NCBI GenBank assembly: GCA_028292785.1
Contig: JAQGLQ010000568.1
Location: 1-7,815, forward strand
DNA: 7,815 nucleotides
Source of the DNA: Noviherbaspirillum sp.
GTDB lineage: Bacteria > Pseudomonadota > Gammaproteobacteria > Burkholderiales > Burkholderiaceae
Direction of reading: 5' to 3'
Shown: one piece after another, positions 7,191-7,815 of the stretch
Position numbering within the stretch: the first letter of the stretch is position 1
Layout of the letters: each line of letters starts with the position of its first letter
Translations under genes and position numbers: made by a program
Notes under the pieces: model-generated
The model's database searches: none
Seen by the model: only the letters and a program-made list of their open reading frames with translations
Told to the model about the DNA's origin: nothing

Positions 7191-7206
7191 GAAGCCGCCT
7201 GGCTTC
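7191..7206. other. Small perfect hairpin in the parE upstream region
   Basis: GAAGCC (7191-7196) and GGCTTC (7201-7206) form a 6-bp stem with a four-base loop. In a minus-strand transcript the loop bases could instead join a second stem (AGGCG at 7200-7196 with CGCCT at 7178-7174) that runs directly into T residues (7174-7170). The two folds exclude each other. Whether any transcript crosses this region is not known. Confidence 0.3.
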
Positions 7207-7334
7207 CTAGCTTGCGTGTGCATGAGCAAGATAGATGAGGGCGGTTTCTTTTTTTCCCAGTGCAATCCGACCTTATAAGAATTGCAAGCTTTGAATCCTG
7301 CGTTTGTTACCAACAGATGGTCAAGCAAAATTGT

Positions 7335-7379
7335 CCGATTTCACATATATTATTGCGTGAGACCTTTTTATCGTTCCAA
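7335..7379 (+). repeat. Split leader element before the receiver-like gene
   Basis: CCGATT (7335-7340) and TCGTTCCAA (7371-7379) repeat in order the contiguous element found before parE. They are separated by 30 AT-rich bases that contain the -10-like TATATTAT. The element ends two bases before the ATG at 7382, in the place where a Shine-Dalgarno would be expected; no AGGAG-like site is visible. Confidence 0.4.
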
Positions 7380-7381
7380 TA

Positions 7382-7815
7382 ATGACGAATCGACAATTCC
7401 CGTTTGCTGTCCGCATGATCGGTTTTCCCAAGCATGAGGAAGATCTGATAGACCTGATCTTCGCCATTGAGGAAGGCAAGGGTTATCGCTATTTTCGGCT
7501 CACGCAGGACAATTTGCAGGACCCCGATATTTTCATTGCCAATGCGGATAGTCCCAAGGCCCTGGTATGCCTTGCAGATCTGCATCCGACCGATGTGCGG
7601 CCGGCGGCCCTGATTGGCAGTGCGCGTCACGGGCTCGATTATCAATGCATCGAGCGGCCGATCGGTCCGCATAAATTGTTCGAAGCGCTGGACAGCCTGG
7701 TTGAAAAGCGCGCCGATGCGTTGTCGCGGCTGGAGGCTTCCGACATCGTTATCGTCCCGGAGCGCCGTCGCCGCGAGCGCTTCGGCATCGCGCAATTCGA
7801 GTCATCTGAAAATGA
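7382..7815 (+). CDS. Response-regulator-like protein, N-terminal part (runs off the window)
   Basis: An open frame of 144 codons continues past the window edge with no stop. It begins MTNRQFPFAVRMIGF, 21 bases after an in-frame TGA at 7358-7360, so the ATG at 7382 is the first available start; M12 is the alternative. The fragment resembles a degenerate two-component receiver: alternating strands and helices, DPDIFIANADS (48-57) where the third strand and phosphoacceptor aspartate would lie, ALIGS (76-80) like the fourth strand, and ERPIGPHKLFEALDSLVE (91-108) like the KP-x-x-x-L-x-x-x-L ending, with Arg in place of the conserved Lys. A basic linker (PERRRRER, about 126-133) follows. I recall Burkholderiales proteins with this kind of N-terminus followed by a normal receiver domain, so a phosphorelay or signalling role is likely but unproven. 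No membrane segment or signal peptide is seen. Confidence 0.8.
   Translation, partial: MTNRQFPFAVRMIGFPKHEEDLIDLIFAIEEGKGYRYFRLTQDNLQDPDIFIANADSPKALVCLADLHPTDVRPAALIGSARHGLDYQCIERPIGPHKLFEALDSLVEKRADALSRLEASDIVIVPERRRRERFGIAQFESSEN

Larger units (their letters stand above)
7104..7381. other. Divergent intergenic region between parE and the receiver-like gene
   Basis: This 278-nt region is more AT-rich than the genes and should contain promoters for both directions. On the minus strand TAGAAT (7167-7162) is a five-of-six match to a -10 box about 60 bases before the parE ATG, but no TTGACA-like box is correctly spaced. On the plus strand overlapping TATATT (7346-7351) and TATTAT (7348-7353) lie about 30 bases before the ATG at 7382, again without a good -35. 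A T-rich tract (7245-7255) and small hairpins are present. I see no open reading frame that I would support here. Confidence 0.5.

Noticed and set aside
7273..7280. TATAAG-like -10 box on either strand
   Set aside because: No -35-like sequence at 16-18 bases on either side.
7281..7296. Imperfect 16-base palindrome ATTGCAAGCTTTGAAT as an operator
   Set aside because: Only six of eight half-site pairs match, which is not unusual by chance in AT-rich intergenic DNA.
7307..7795. Minus-strand open frame of 162 codons at the right edge
   Set aside because: It is the shadow of the plus-strand gene at 7382, which has receiver-like features and better codon use.
1..7815. Mobile element, CRISPR array, tRNA, toxin-antitoxin or defence genes
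   Set aside because: No regularly spaced repeats, cloverleaf sequence, transposase or integrase motifs, or small paired genes were seen; the content is housekeeping.

Overview
This 7.8-kb window is ordinary bacterial chromosome, GC-rich with dense GC-ending codons. ParE and ParC read as betaproteobacterial. The partial gene at the right edge resembles a response-regulator family I associate with Burkholderiales, especially Oxalobacteraceae (Herbaspirillum/Noviherbaspirillum-like). That placement rests on recall, not on a search. I see no insertion sequence, phage gene, CRISPR array, tRNA or rRNA.

Left block, plus strand (about 33-1798): a RidA-family protein of 152 aa is followed by a fold-type I PLP aminotransferase of 397 aa. 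The chemistry fits, because Rid proteins remove reactive enamine/imine intermediates made by PLP enzymes. Both genes carry the same ten bases ATCTCAAGAG at exactly the same distance from their ATG. The 113-nt gap between them holds a terminator-like hairpin, a short GGAAT tandem repeat and a 12-bp hairpin just upstream of the second ribosome binding site.

Centre and right, minus strand (7103 down to 1905): parE (topoisomerase IV subunit B), a secreted lytic transglycosylase gene, and parC (topoisomerase IV subunit A) lie head to tail with gaps of 4 and 14 nt. They look like one transcription unit that puts a cell-wall enzyme between the two halves of the chromosome-decatenating enzyme. This unit converges on the aminotransferase gene, and a perfect 15-bp hairpin sits between them.

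Right edge, plus strand (7382 to the end): a partial gene, divergent from parE, encodes a degenerate receiver-like domain with no stop codon inside the window. The 278-nt divergent intergenic region holds an inverted pair of leader sequences shared by the two genes, weak alternative hairpins and only partial promoter matches.

I found no clearly novel system. The points most worth a second look are the two sets of shared leader sequences, the leader hairpin before the aminotransferase, the parE-transglycosylase-parC arrangement and the N-terminal domain of the edge gene.
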